Assembly (NCBI RefSeq): GCF_027744825.2
Contig: NC_071336.1
Span: 23,396,501 to 23,460,500, forward strand
Origin: Synchiropus splendidus
Lineage: Eukaryota > Chordata > Actinopteri > Syngnathiformes > Callionymidae
Length of the DNA: 64,000 nucleotides
Reading direction: 5' to 3'
Part shown: positions 16,959 to 62,355 of the stretch, piece by piece
Position numbering within the stretch: position 1 is the first letter of the stretch
Layout: every line of letters begins with the position of its first letter
The notes under the pieces: model-generated
Database searches by the model: none
What the model was told of the DNA's origin: nothing
The model's input: only the letters and a program-made list of their open reading frames with translations
Made by a program: the position numbers and the translations under genes

Positions 16959-19900
16959 TCAATTATACTATATAATAACTGAATTAATTTAAAGTAAACA
17001 TCCGTTTAGTTCTCCCTAAAAGCTCCCACTTAAAGTCATCCTTGCTATTGCAATGTTTGACATCAGGTTTAAAAGTGCTATTTCATCTAGAATTAAATGA
17101 ATTCTCATGTTACAACTGCATTCTGTGGCGTTTTCTCCTCAACTTTTGGCAGCCAAGAGTGTTTTTAAGTTGATTTAAAGAAGCAAAAATAGTCTCACCA
17201 GTGTTGCAGAAGAGTCAACTTTGTCTCAGCTGTTATTATTGGGGGAACAAGAGATCGGTCGAACGACTGCATCCTTCTCGGGATTTGTGAGCTGTAGTCT
17301 TGACAAACCTTTCCCTGACCTTTGACCTAAAGAGATGAGTCTGCAGACGCACAGTAGCAAAAGGGTTCCAGATGCTGGAAGTCTGCGGTCAGAGCGATGT
17401 TGTCTCTTCAGACTCATCACTATAATTTAATGTTTCAATTGCGTTGGATCGCAGGCCAGTACTCGCATTGGTGTTGACTATGATTGATGCTAGTGCTGAG
17501 ACCAGCTGGTCCACGCTCCAAACAGTACCAGGTGCTTCATGCAACACATCAGTCTCTGGAAAAATCGACCAGATCCTGAACCATTCTTTTTAATTTGTAT
17601 AATAAGGAAACACACTGAGGACACTCGCATATCTTCCTAGATTTTTCCAGTACCTGCAACAGACCGAGTTTCATGCAACTTCAGTCCAAGGGGAGATTCA
17701 ATGATGGTTTCAGCAGAACCATAAATAAGAAAAACAGGTGCTCTTGTGAGTGCAGACTGTTCACATGTCGGGATCCACCGCTGTGAAGTGATCTGTGGTT
17801 GTTTCTGAAAGAAACGTCTGTCACCGTTAAAGCACCCTCAGCAAAGATCACTCTGTCGGAATGACACTTGCGCTTTGACTCCCAGACCCATGAGGTTGGC
17901 TTGACTTCATCACCTCTGATGCAAGTGCCCGTCGCTCAGCCCTGATTCTTTCTCTTCACAGCGAGTCCAAGAAATCCCCACCATTCCTCCCCCTAACCGG
18001 GTTCAGAAATTGAATCATCCCGAATGACTTCTTTTTCCTGGTCACACTTAGGGGGCTTTAAAGATCTGCGACGCTACTATGATGATCTATATTTTGCGGT
18101 TTGAAAACCTCAGGGAGCTGCCACATTCTCCATTCATGGGTCTTGCAATAGCACTGTGCACCAGGAGCTTGAACTCTGTGGCGATGCCCAGGGTATTTTT
18201 GATTCATCTGCAAATCATTTATAACTCAGGTGACCAGATCTGAGCGCGCTCGTGGCACATGTAGCCGTCACCTCTCACGGACCAACTCACCTGCTGTGAC
18301 TTTTGAATGGCCAAGTGACAAACTGATGCACAGTTTTAAATAACAAGTGCCCAAAATTTGAACAATATATGAAACCAGATGGAAGCCAGATCCCAACATG
18401 AACCCAGTGACCAAGGTCTGGCTCATCTTTTGTGATATAAAAAAAACCCAATATTTTCAAAGATGTCATTTTCTGTCTGGCCAGGAAAATGCAGACCAAA
18501 GCTCTTTTGACTATTAAATAAGACAATTTTTATGTAAATTATTGAGACAGTTATTGTAGGCAATTAAATGTGAAGATGATTCACTTGAGGAAAAACACTT
18601 GAATTGTTTAGTTTGACGATCATTCAAATTTTCATGGCATGAACTTGAAGACCTAAGCATGAATAATGTACAACCCTGTTATTGCTTAATGCTCATCACA
18701 CAAAGACCCTGGAATCAATATGTTTCCTTCAAGTTCTCTTAGCTAGTTGTTGCTCCATTTCTCCTCAGCATGTTCAGCGCCAGTGAAGTGACCCATGTCA
18801 TCAAGAACAGGCTAAGGAAACACATTCCTGGAACTGAACCACATGTGGAGGAAAAGCAGTGGGTGGTAGTGACGTAAAACACAGTCAAAGAACTACTATT
18901 AAGACCCCCAAAACAACATTCCCTTCTTCATTGCTTTCACGTTCCTCCTTGCCATGAAGATAGAACGTAATACCAGTCTTGAAAGTGAGGAACTTTTGCA
19001 AGTGCATGTTTTTAGGGTGAGCAGATTTGCCGTCATTGGTTGATATGGGGGAACTTATGAGCCACATCTGTTTCTGGGAAATGTGAAAAACCCATAGACC
19101 TGTTAGAAAGCAGACAAATTAAGATGGTTCTCCAATAACATAGCTGAATAAAATGTTCACAATGAGTCAATGAATACTGATAAAAACGTGAAGTTAAGTG
19201 ACTTGCCGTTGTGTCCCTCCAGTTCAGAGGTCAAAGCAAAAGCACATCCACGATTGGAATTCTAAATAAAACTGTGTATATTTGCCTGTTTAGAAGTTAA
19301 TATTCTTCTTCTTTTTTTACTTCCCGAATTAAATAAAAATGTATCGAGAAAATACCTGGAAATGAAATCCCTTTTCAAAAATAATATTTACGTGTTTTAA
19401 CTACAGTTCTGTTGCCAAGATTCCCACTACTTAAACAGATCTGCCATCCTAAGTTTTTAATCTAGGGTCCTTAGATAAAATGAAATAATACTGTGTATAA
19501 TATAATGTCATGTCGTAATTACATGTAATTCAGAGGAGTGGGACTTGTAATTACACAACATCTAAATTTAAGATTCTTTTTCTTTGTTTTGCTGGACGGC
19601 ACCTTATGTTAGAATGTGGTTCTGTAGGAAATGAAGGGTTGATCCCTGTGGCTGTAAAATCCCACCTCATTTGTATAAATCCTATCAGTGAATTGTATAT
19701 TGGTTCTGCTCAGCTTTCAATGCACAACAAAATCCTGTCCACTGTAGCATAGATGAAATTCACACAACGATGTGATAAATGAATGTTTCCCAAAAGATCA
19801 TGTGGAAAGTGGATCCAGAAAATCTCTTACCAGGGCCACCCGTGTGTGAAAGTATGGGGTAAACCGCTGAGTGCAGATGAGCAGTGCGTGGAATATCAAT

Positions 19901-22757
19901 TCAAAACCACAATGTGGGAATCACAGAGATATTTCACTATCAACCTCATGGGTGAACGTTGGGTAACACACACAAGCTCTGAGGATAAATGTTAAAACCC
20001 TGTTCCAAGTTCTGACCCAGATGATTTTCCTCACTTCCAGGTTGAACTGAGGAGACCTTAGAAACTCTTAAGGACCCTCTTGTATTCTTAGCATAATCCA
20101 TTTAATGTAGCAAGCTTGGGCACAGTGGAAATATCATTATCCGGCACGATACATCATCCAACCCAAAAAATCAAAACACTGGCGAACCACATTTTAGGCC
20201 AAATAAAGCCAAACACAAATTTAATTACCTGACACACGATCCGTCCTTTGCCCCCATTTTACCCTGCGTGTGTTCACTTTTGCTTTCCCTCAATAAGATG
20301 TGGATTCCCCACTTTGAGATGAAAATATACCGTCGGACAGCGAAGGTGTGGGTTGGTTTTCTTCTGTTAGCAGCTAGTGATGGGATTTATTTTTGCTCTG
20401 GCTTGTGCCCTGGCTTCATGTTGAGACCTCAAGTCTAGGTGAGGACTTGTGATCTGTCACGCTTGCCATGGGAGTCCACGTTGGTCTGAGTGAAAACATG
20501 GTCAACAGCTGAACTCTTGTGTAGGACTTTCTGCCGCTTGGGTGGATCAGTCAATAGATGGTATATTTGTTGAATCCCAAGACTGCGTTCTTTGCTATAG
20601 TTCTGATAAAATGTACATCAACACCCAGATTAATCTATCTTGTGGAACATGTGGCCTCACTGCTTGAAATACTTCTGAGGTACAACCACCAAAACTGTTC
20701 AGAAGTTGGACGAACTTGCATACGAACTCAATCATCCAGCCTTCATTTCCCAAAATGATTCTCTTCTTAACTGAATATCAAACACGTCCAGTCCTGTTTA
20801 CCTGAACATTTTTGCATCAACAGTTTGACTCGAGCATCGAATGCACAAAACACCCTTCATGTGAACCTGCAGGACATAATGCACAATGCAATTTTTGACT
20901 TAGAATCTGAGTCGCAGTTCACTAGTTTCGATGCAATTTCATCTCAGTTTGTTAATACTTCCTGTCAGCCAAAAATGGCGCCCTCACACCAAACCTCCAA
21001 AAGCATTAAACTCATGATATGGCTTTCTTCTTTTCCCCTAGATGCCATGGTAATATAACAGAGACAAACAGTGAGTTCAGCTCCAAACTGTTCGTTTTCC
21101 TTTGACTTTACAGCTTTAAAGACAAGAAGAAACTTGTTGAAAATATGCTTTTCATTTATGAATATTGTGATTAAGAACCTCTTCCTTCATTCCCCATGTT
21201 TTATGCTTTATTGTCGTCATTAACATGTGCAAGGTATCAGTTCAAGTTTTCAGCTGATGTTATCTGGCTTCACCAAAAACAGATGTCTCGATTAAGTCAC
21301 ATCCCCCCTTCAGTGTCGGTACGATGTCCCGCACAGCTTCACATGAGGTGAACTCGATGTCCCCCATTATAATATTACAACATCACCACAGTGTTTTATT
21401 ATTATTATTATTTAGACTCTGTCCCAGCTAGCCAGGACCTAACCCCAATGCTCCACTGCTGCTATGATTTATTTAAAATCACTTGTGTGTTAATTCAGTA
21501 TTTTGTTTTTTTGAAAAGCCGACACCTGCATGCCACCTTGTGCCCAATGATAATAACTTTAATTACAACTTTATTTATTGGAAAAGTAAAATAATACGCT
21601 CCGCCAATCATGACAGTTATGTATTGGGGTCGCTGCCCATTCATTTTTAACAGAATAACTTCACAGATGAATAACAGCAATAGCAGTAATAACGGATGAC
21701 TGTATTTCAATAAAACATTATTGGTTGGTTGGAAATGGGTTGGATGATGAACGCTTGCTTGTATCTACAGTGGCATATACACTGTGTCCTGTATTCTGCT
21801 TGGTCTTGTGCTTGTAGCCCACTCGCCCATCTCAACCAAGTCTTGGTCTTGACTCAGTCTTGGCTCTGGTGGTCTTTTGCTTGAATGTCAACTGGTGATT
21901 GTCAGAATTTGGACAGATTTTTTGAAGGGAAATGGCTATGGTTTCTATATGCCGCCACTAAGAGAGGGTTTTCAATTTTGGTGATCCCAGGATCTCTTCT
22001 CCCTGTTTCCATCTAAATCAAAGACCATGTTTCTCAATCCTAAAGGCCCAGGTGGGCAGGTTCAAGTCACTCAGGTCCTTGCTCAGGTGCAAGGAAGTGA
22101 TGGGGCATGATTAGAACTGGTGAATTGGCTCCGTAACTTTATGTTAGAGTGATACAAAGTGTTGCTCTTTGACCAAACAGATCTTGGTCTGTTCTTCTTC
22201 TCTAAAGGAGCTCATGAAAAACAACTGAAATGTGAAACCACAGCTGACTCCATCTTTAGAACCACCTGATCGGGATCCTGTATGATCATTTACAGATGTG
22301 GAGTCTTGATTTTGATAGAAGCCAATGTCTCAGGTGAACTGCGTCACTTGAAGAAAGGGTCAAGCAAAGGGCTTAAATAACTTGTTAAAGCTACTTTTGA
22401 AGCGGTTTATAATGTTTATAAATTTGCGAATTATAGCTATTTTCACGAGTGCTTATGGTCAATGGTGAATTGAATTTGCTTATTGAAGCAAGTGATTTTA
22501 ATTGATTTTACATGAGGAAATGCTGCTGCTATGTTGACCACCAGATGAATGGTGTGTTCTAACAGATCGTTCTGTATCGCTATTTTGGACATGTTTCAGA
22601 AATAAAGACCACAAAATGTCAATATCCTCTCTTTCAAAATGGAGTTGGGATGATCCAAGAATTTTGGTCTTTTTTTCCATCTTTTTAAATGCGTCATGGC
22701 AAAGTAGTGAAACAAATTACTTTAAGCAGTGAGTAACTTTTTTTAATGACTGCATAT

Positions 22758-22956
22758 ACCCGGCTGGGAGAATGGCATAGGCCTGAGCCTGGTCTGCTGG
22801 GGAGATGATGTCTCTCCATTGTCCTGAGAAAGTATTGGAATTCCCTCCAAGGAAGCTGGAGGAGGTCTCTGGAAAAAGGCCCATGTTGTTTAGACTGCTG
22901 CCCTAGCAACACAACCCCACATGTGGATGATGGATGGATGGATGGATGGATGGAGT
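22758..22956 (+). mobile_element. Rex3/RTE-like LINE 3'-end remnant with GGAT tail
   Basis: The wording ggaagctggaggaggtctct, then ggaaaaaggcccatgttgtt and a terminal (GGAT)n run at about 22928-22955, resembles the abundant fish repeat that ends in GATG/GGAT units. It is 5'-truncated. The family name is from memory of Rex3 tails and less certain than the repeat call. Confidence 0.55.
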
Positions 22957-25900
22957 GGGTCCGTTCAGTCCAGCTGTGCATGTTAAATAGTTTGATGGTG
23001 CATCCCATGTTGAACTCCCACAGTGAATTTACAGAATATATTGTAAGAATGTTTGACTGTCAAATTTAGGCCTATTTTTTTCAGACGACAGTGAGAAGTG
23101 TGTGCAGATTTTGGTGGTGTTTAGAGTTAAAACTGTTCATGAGCTCTCCCATCATTAATGGATACAGCTGGATCAATAAAATCGAATCAAAGGACTCATT
23201 GTTGAAGTGAATTTAAAAAACCAAGCTCAGCCAACGCTATTAATTTAAGTGGTGACAGCATTTCTGACATAAACAAGAGAATCAAATTTGGACAAAAGCA
23301 CAGAAGGTTTTTTGTGAAGCACTCTTTGTTTCAGCATAAAATGAGCTAATTTTATTCGCTTACTCCCAGAGTTGGAATGAATTAGGAAAATCGCTGCAGG
23401 AACCCACCAACCTTTCTGTTGTTGGAAAGACCCTGGGTGTAGGCGAACAACATTTATCAACAGTTGTGGCTTACTTATGGTCCACGCCATTCAGGTTGGT
23501 GTCTGTTTCTTTTTTTCATCCAACAAGTGCGCTCTGTTCATCATGTTCATGTCTGGCAGAATCAATTCAAATCAGGAGAAGATTGCGCTGGTGAGTGAGC
23601 TACCGAGGAGCAATCCAGTTTTCCACTCAAACGGCTTTGAGTTTAAGCAGAATCATATTCAAAATGCAGAAAAATAATGTGGTTTACGTTGTTGATTACA
23701 TTCATATATCATAAGGGCTTTGAAATTGAGGTTTTTCATTTTTCTGTTTGGGGTATTTCTTTGAGCCACCAGTACTTTCTTAGCGCTATGTTGAATTGTG
23801 AATGCTCCGTACAAGTGTTTCTTATTACATGTAGTATTGTGCTTGGCGGGATTTTCATGGCCTATCTGCCAAGATCAAATTGAATTTTTCAGCTACAAAT
23901 GCGGCATGCACTGTAGTTTCAGCTGTTATCCGGTGACCTTCAGCGGTTTAATCATCCAAGTCAGTGTTTTCACTGAATTAGGCACAGTTTACATGATGCA
24001 TTGTACATCCACTCAAAGCTCCCATGTGAGCACTTTTAACTTCATATAATATAAAGAAACACTGAGTTACTTTCGTACTATAGTCACCTTTCCCCATCCT
24101 CAACATATATCAACATATAGTTTCTGTTTTTCAGTTTGTTATTGTTTTCTTTTTTATGTAGAGAATGCTAGCAGCTAAGTTAAAATGCCAATTTATGCTC
24201 CCCATAAGTACAAAATTGTCCCCGTCCATTTCAATGTTACCGTCACTGATCACATATGGCATTCTTGACGTTGCCATTGCTGTTCATGAGTATATCCACC
24301 AGAGGGAGCAGCCCATAGTCAAAAGTTAATGACCATGACAAACTCCAAACAAACTTAGCGACTTCTTGCACAAAAGAGAAAAACAGAGGCAGCGTTATAG
24401 GACGCGGTGGTTGGTGAAGTCATTAAAATATATTGCGACTGGAGGCCTGAGCATTTCCGCCATTGTTATGTTTTCTCGGTGTCTCATTAGAGCTGCACAT
24501 CAGGTAGTAAACAGGAACACTGCCCACAAGGTTTTGGTGACACTGCACCATGGTCTGTGTCCGTTTTGCGGATATACGGACAAAATGAACGCAGAGCACG
24601 GACATGAGGCTCCATCCGTGTCCAGACGTTTAGCATAACATTGAGCATAAATGGGCCTCATGCCTGACAATTTTTTTATTTATTTAATTTTAGCATTTTT
24701 TTTTTCGTGAAGAAGGCAAAGTCCATAAATATTGACGTTTGGAAAATGATTCTGATTCATTGTTTATATTGATAGTTAGAAATGTTGGCGTCTACAACGA
24801 TCATTGAGCGTTAAAAGCAAAACTGTGTCGTCTCTGCATCATTCATCCAAGGTAGCAAGTGGCTGGAAACACTAGTTCATCACACGCAAGGAGCTCTGAG
24901 ATACATACCTATTACAAATCTGTCAAAGTCATTAACACCTATGGGGATTTAATCTGAAAGTCCGTTTTGAGACAGGAGAAATAGGAGCGCAGGAAAAGAA
25001 CCACCAAGGACGTGCAGCACCGAACTAAGGTTCATCCAAGGTGGGATTTGAGCCCAGGATCCTCCAGCCAGCCACATTAATGCTGAAGATGTTATAGGCT
25101 GTAAGTTTTCACTCCTTTTTTGGAGGTTGTCTTGTTCAAAAGAGAAAAATAAGTTTGCAGGTTTGTTGAAGGGCTGTGAAAACTGTGACAGACAGGAGTT
25201 CCATTTTCGACCCACGCATGTCTCTTTGAAGACATTTTGAAATTATTTATAAGATATTGCGATACAGTGGTCTGTTCAACAACTGTGACAGTATGTCCAC
25301 TCATTTGCTCTCAAGAAAGCAGTTTGTTTTCCTGGATCAGTGTAAACAGATTGGCGTATGTACACTGAGGACTAAACTGAAGTAAACTATTACCTCATTG
25401 GTTTTTATAATACAACAGCATTATGCTCTTTTCTCGAACAGCTGCTACAAAAGTGTGTCTCATCTAAACAAACTCTTGTTTCTATATCAACACGCTTCTT
25501 GACTCCGGGATTTACAGCCTATATATATGATTATCAGAATGTCATTTGCATAGGCTGGTTGATGAACCTGACTGGTGTACAACAATATGTACAATGTTGT
25601 ATTTTCATCTTGGAAGTCCTGCTGTAGGTTTGATGATTTAAATTTGAACTTCTGCCAGCCCAGAGGTCAAACGTGAACCTGTCTTGGAATGTGTAGTTTG
25701 CTGAAGCTATGTATTTATATTAGGATATAACTCTGAAACGCCTTGCGAGTATCCGATTCTCTACAACAGTTTCTTCGCCCAAGAAAAAATACCGGTAGGT
25801 CGACCTTGAATGAACTTCCCAGTTGGACCAGCTAGAACAGAACAACAGAACCATTAATCTGTGTCAACTTAATTTCTGGTAGCAAGAAAGAAATATATAC

Positions 25901-28900
25901 AGTATGTATATACTCACACACCGACCTTTGAAGGCCGAGCAATTTCACAGGATTTTACCTTTATTTTCTGAGACTCTGTAAAACAGATGTCCTAAATTTA
26001 CGTTGTATCTCTTATGTTATTCCTCAAAATGAACACCACTTGTCTGGTGTGAGCTCAGCTGAACACGAGAGGTAATGTTGAGAAACGAGTTCCCTCCATC
26101 TGAGCCAGATTCTAGCAGAGAGGATGAGAGCCGAATATGGATAACAACCAGTCACAAACTGGTCAACAACAATGGCATGCTTGACTCAGCCACGTCTGTT
26201 CGCCTGAACATGAATTTGTTCCAGCATGTTCGACAGGGCCAGTTTAGTATTTGAAGTGGGGATGAATGGGAGTGCTGGACTTCATCGTAATACATGAACG
26301 GACGAACCACAGGGAGTAAGTGAAACAGCTGAGCTCATTTTTAACAGTTAACAAACACTCCATACTTGCTTGTTGGAAAGGTCCCACTAAATAGACCAGA
26401 CTTCCCTTTATGCATTGTGACTTGCGTGGCTTGACTGGGTTTTAGCTTCCATACCTCATCTGTGGCAAGCCCATGACAAAGTAGCACGATATGCCAACAG
26501 ATCTGAAAACTGAGGTTTTATGGAAGATAAGCTCCTATCAGTTGTTTTCATCCTGACCAGAGGTGATCTTGAAAATGGAGAAGGATTCCATCTATTGACT
26601 TTTTTTTTACATAATTTGGACTTATTGCCTCCTTGCATTAATGGCATCCTCGCTCGAAAAATGCACATACCTGAGGTTCCTCAAGTGTCTGTACTAGGTT
26701 GTCCTCACCCCTAAGCTCTCAGTTATGGACTACAAGTAAGATCCAACTTACGAGATGCTCGACTTACGTCCACCCGTACTTACGACCACGGCCAGCAGCT
26801 GCTTTTTCTTTTTTTTTATTCTGGAACCGCAGCATGTAGCAGCCCGGCATTGCGTTCGACAGTTACAGCAGCACAGTATCCCAGCATGTCACTCTCACAC
26901 AGCCATCTACCACTACAGTAGCACCTATAACCCTCACGTCGGCTATTTTGAATGGCTGAATCTGATTTATGACCGGTTGGTTTGAACCAATCCCGGTCAT
27001 AATTTGGATGTTACTTGTATTGTGAGGTTCACTTTTGTCTTCAAGCCTCTTGCATGTTGACCCGTAGCTATTTTACTGTCAAATGTTAATAGCACCTCAT
27101 ATGGCTGTCATGAGCTTGTGAGGTGCTGTATACACCAAGTGAATTTCAAAGGAGAAACCTAAAGGAGTGCCACTTACCCTACCCGCATCGACTGTGCAGC
27201 CTACTGAGTCAGGAAACACCATGGAAGGGAAAATACTTGAAATGAAAGTCTAAACTGTGTCAAGATGGCTGACATCTGCAGCAATCTGGGATGCAATGTC
27301 CACTTGAAAATGTTTTAGGAACACACATTTAACCTCCTCATTCCCCCCACTCCAAGGTGAGGGTGGCATCTCAGACTCAGATCGGATGGACGTTGCCCTT
27401 TGCACCTTAGTCTGCACCACCTCCTACTCTACCTGACTTTCATCCAACAGCTGTCCGGATATGGGTCTCAGCAATAGCCTTAACAACTGAGCGGTCACCG
27501 CTTCAGGCTCCTCATATGGCAACTATATACTGCAGGTTCACACTGCAGAACGTTAGGAAGCCTTATGGACCCAAAAAGATCCAGGTCCAGACCAAAAAAA
27601 AAAAAAGCGCATATTCAAAGAACGCATTTTAACGAAAGATATCTTTATAGCTCATTTGTGCGATGACTTACTTTTGGTGCAACAATACCTTTTCTGCCTC
27701 CAGTCCAAGCTTTCTCACTTCCATCCCAAAACCGACCTGAGCCAACTGCGATTGTACGTAGTGTTTGGAAGTTTTGCAGGTTCACCCAGTTGCCAGGCAA
27801 ACAGCCACATCAAGCAAGTCCTGCTGTCAGCTACTGCTGTGTGGGTTTGTGTTTGCCCAGTCTGTCTGTCTGTGAACATCCAACCAGCTCACACACATCA
27901 TCACACCACCGTCCACCGTACTTGCTGTGTCAGCAAGAACATGTTTTATGCTCCACTCCAAGACACATCTCTGGGTTTGCCTCCACTTGTCAATGTTTAT
28001 TTTGAATCCCAGCTCTTCCACTACTCTGGAGTGAGCGCTAATAGACAGATCCCTCATTCAGTCACCAGTTTTGGTGCATTGTCAACTTGACTGATTCAGT
28101 TCAGTTCAATCTGTCTGACGCTGTTCAACAAGGTGAAGGAAACGTTTGTGAGATCGCGTGACATTTGGGATGAAGCCAATGCAACTGTAAATTTTAGTCA
28201 TAGTGGAGACACCTTTGCACACAAGTCACTAAACTATAAACACAACAGTGTCAAACACAACAGATCCTTTCTACATAACAATATCGTTCATCACAAGCAC
28301 TTCAAGGTCCATTTATTTCCTACATTATATTCTAAATTTGCAGGTGGCGCGATCGGCGCAGCCCCAGCTTTCAGTTCATGCCGTCGTCTCCCTGCGCGAC
28401 CCTGACATCTAGTGGAGTAAAAACGTTAAAACCACTTGAAACCACGCGTGAGTTGTAAATAATTCGAAAGAGAACTGCTTTTCAAACATAGCAGTTTAAT
28501 CTGAGCTCTGTCGAAGCGGATGTTTAAAATACAGAAAATCTGTTAATAAAATGAGCAAAAATATTCGCCTTTTTCTTGTTGGTAAAATTGGGAAATGTAC
28601 CTGCTCCGAGGAATTGTGATGTTTTATAGTATCTAATTTAAAGCATCAACGGTAAATATATGGCAGTATAGATATTTGGCCAATAGAGGTCAGTGTTGTC
28701 TCGGTTTTGTGTATTTAGTTTTGGTGCCTCCAACTGTTGGCAACGAATTTTATTTGACCAGAAGAGGTCACTGCTCTGTTGTTGTCGTCTTTTTCTTCTC
28801 TGCATGTTGAAACCTTTATACAGTATAGTGTATCATGTACCAGAAACAATGCGGTGTAATTCATATAATGACATGTAAGCTAAGCAAATATGAAATGAAA

Positions 28901-29744
28901 CGAATGTCCATGGAATAGAGGAGATTGGCTCTCATATCCTTTCTGGGGGTCGACAGTGACTCACAGACAGTGTTTCTTCAATAAATAAAATAGTAATATA
29001 TTATCCTCTTGGTTCTCTCTTCACAGTCCGATATGGGAAGGAGCCAAATCAAGACTCATTGTTGATTGATTATTGATTTCAATTGCAGTTTTCTCGACCC
29101 TCGCCTTTTCAATTATATACACACGCAGTATATTTTGTTCATTAATTTATTTTTCTTTTATTGTCATTATCAACATTCAATTATTTTACAGGTATTCATT
29201 CCATTCTTTCTCAGTTTTTCTTTTTTAATTTATCATTAAAAACAATAATAACAATGATTAAAAAAAAAACCTATTACTACACCGAAATGTGTTTATTTCC
29301 TGGATGAACAATCTTTTCCCACTTTATTTATATTAATAAAGCCAGGTTGAGGTTAGGACGAAACAAAAACAAGTGACCAATGAAGAATGCAGACGAAGGT
29401 CTGAAGTAATTACTAGCAAGTAAAGTAATTATGAATTAATGTAAAAATAAATAAATAAATAAAACAAGCATAATAGTAAAAACAACTGTTAGATGTTAAT
29501 TAATCTTGGTTTGTTTTTCGCTTTCCATTTGAGAACAAGGTTCTTCCACTGAAGGCTAATTACATATTTCACACTTATTTGATCTGTTGCTTTGATTAAA
29601 AGAGAAATTCAATTTCAAGTGCTTTCCATCAGATGGCCATTTACTAAGTCTGCTAGAATATTTAAAATCAAAAAAGCACATTAGAGCATCAAGTACTTTA
29701 TTGACACGCTAAAACAATTCTATTATCCAAACTAATGGATAGAA
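22957..29744. other. Intergenic, jph1 side
   Basis: No gene recognised. The region is AT-rich, especially 28500-29720. It holds one copy of an unclassified dispersed repeat at 26735-27010. Segment 24300-24680 (ccgttttgcggatatacgga wording) may be a DNA-transposon relic, but I cannot support a family. Confidence 0.55.
26735..27010 (+). repeat. Unclassified interspersed repeat, copy A
   Basis: It shares many blocks with the reverse complement of 60285-60480: cttacgaccacggc, cactacagtagcacct, cggctattttgaatggc, tgatttatgaccggttggt and ggtcataa followed by ggatgttacttgta. The arms ttatgaccgg (26967-26976) and ccggtcataa (26993-27002) form a perfect 10-bp stem. No coding capacity, so probably a SINE or MITE. 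Confidence 0.8.
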
Positions 29745-30115
29745 ATTTAGGGTGGTGAAGAAGAGAGTGCAGGCGGAGTGGAAGGGTGACTCTGTGAGTC
29801 ATCTCCTCTGAGATGACTCAGAGAGGAGTGATGGAAAAGTATCAACAAGAGTAGAAGGGGTGCTTTCATCCTATGACGAATGGCTTAGAGACTGTGACAC
29901 AGATGCGGGAAGTGGAGCTCGAAGTGGCTGGGTTCAAAATGCTCAGATTTCATTTGGGGATCACTAACACAGACAAGATTGGAAATCAGTACAATCCATG
30001 AGGAGGCGGTGTCGACATAAAGTTACTGAGGCCTGAATCTGGTGGTTTGGACGGATGCGATTAGGGAGGATGTGCAAGACAGACGAAGGTGGAGAAGGAT
30101 GACTGTGCAGATTCA
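29745..30115 (+). mobile_element. RTE-clade LINE remnant upstream of jph1
   Basis: The plus strand reads like a decayed 3' part of an RTE reverse-transcriptase ORF: gtgaagaagagagtgcaggc, atggcttagagactgtgaca, atgcgggaagtggagctcga, atgctcagatttcatttggg and ggtggtttggacggatgcga follow the order of the common fish element. Multiple indels and stops break it. It ends about 250 bp before the CpG-rich jph1 promoter and contains the hairpin at 29790-29825. Confidence 0.7.
29790..29825. promoter_or_regulatory. 16-bp hairpin holding two AP-1-type sites
   Basis: Arms 29790-29805 and 29810-29825 pair at 15 of 16 positions around a 4-nt loop. Each arm contains an AP-1 consensus: TGAGTCA at 29795-29801 and TGACTCA at 29814-29820. 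It lies about 0.95 kb upstream of the jph1 ATG. A regulatory role is inferred from motifs only. Confidence 0.5.
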
Positions 30116-30361
30116 TCTATGATACGGAGTAAGTGAGGGGGGGAAATCGGTTCTGCAGAAAACAAGAGCAAAGGAAACAGCAAACTTTAGTTCTAAAACG
30201 TAATATTTACAAAGACAAAACCGATATATCAATATCAAGTTCGGCATTTCTTGACAAAAAAAGCCAAATTCCGGAATTATTAATTGTTGAGAGTGGCGTG
30301 TTGTTCAAAAATCCCGGTCGATGTGACTTGCTTCTGCCGTATGACGGCAAAATAAAGGCTA

Positions 30362-30550
30362 TTTTGGGAGCGGGTGCATCGCGCGGCGGAGAGAGAGCGA
30401 GGGAGAAGAGAGCGCGCTGGGGGCGGGGCTTGTTTGTGACGCGTAGATTGGCCGTGTGTCTCTCGTCAGCGGGGACTCGACGCCTTTCTCGCTCCCTCTT
30501 TGATCAGTGGGTGAGCGGGGGAGACGAGCGAACGCGGACGGCTCCGGTAA
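30362..30550 (+). promoter_or_regulatory. CpG-rich jph1 promoter region
   Basis: CpG density and GC content rise sharply from about 30362. There is a GC box (gggggcggggct, 30419-30430) and an inverted CCAAT box (attgg near 30447-30451), with no TATA box in the expected place. This fits a CpG-island promoter with start sites around 30450-30540. The exact TSS is unknown. Confidence 0.65.
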
Positions 30551-30590
30551 ATGACGCCCACCACTCATACCTCCACACTGACCCCAGCGC

Positions 30591-62355
<31,765 letters not shown>

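Noticed and set aside
27656..28090. 144-codon open frame on plus
   Set aside because: It is His/Cys/Val-rich without a known domain and does not start with a supported exon or promoter.
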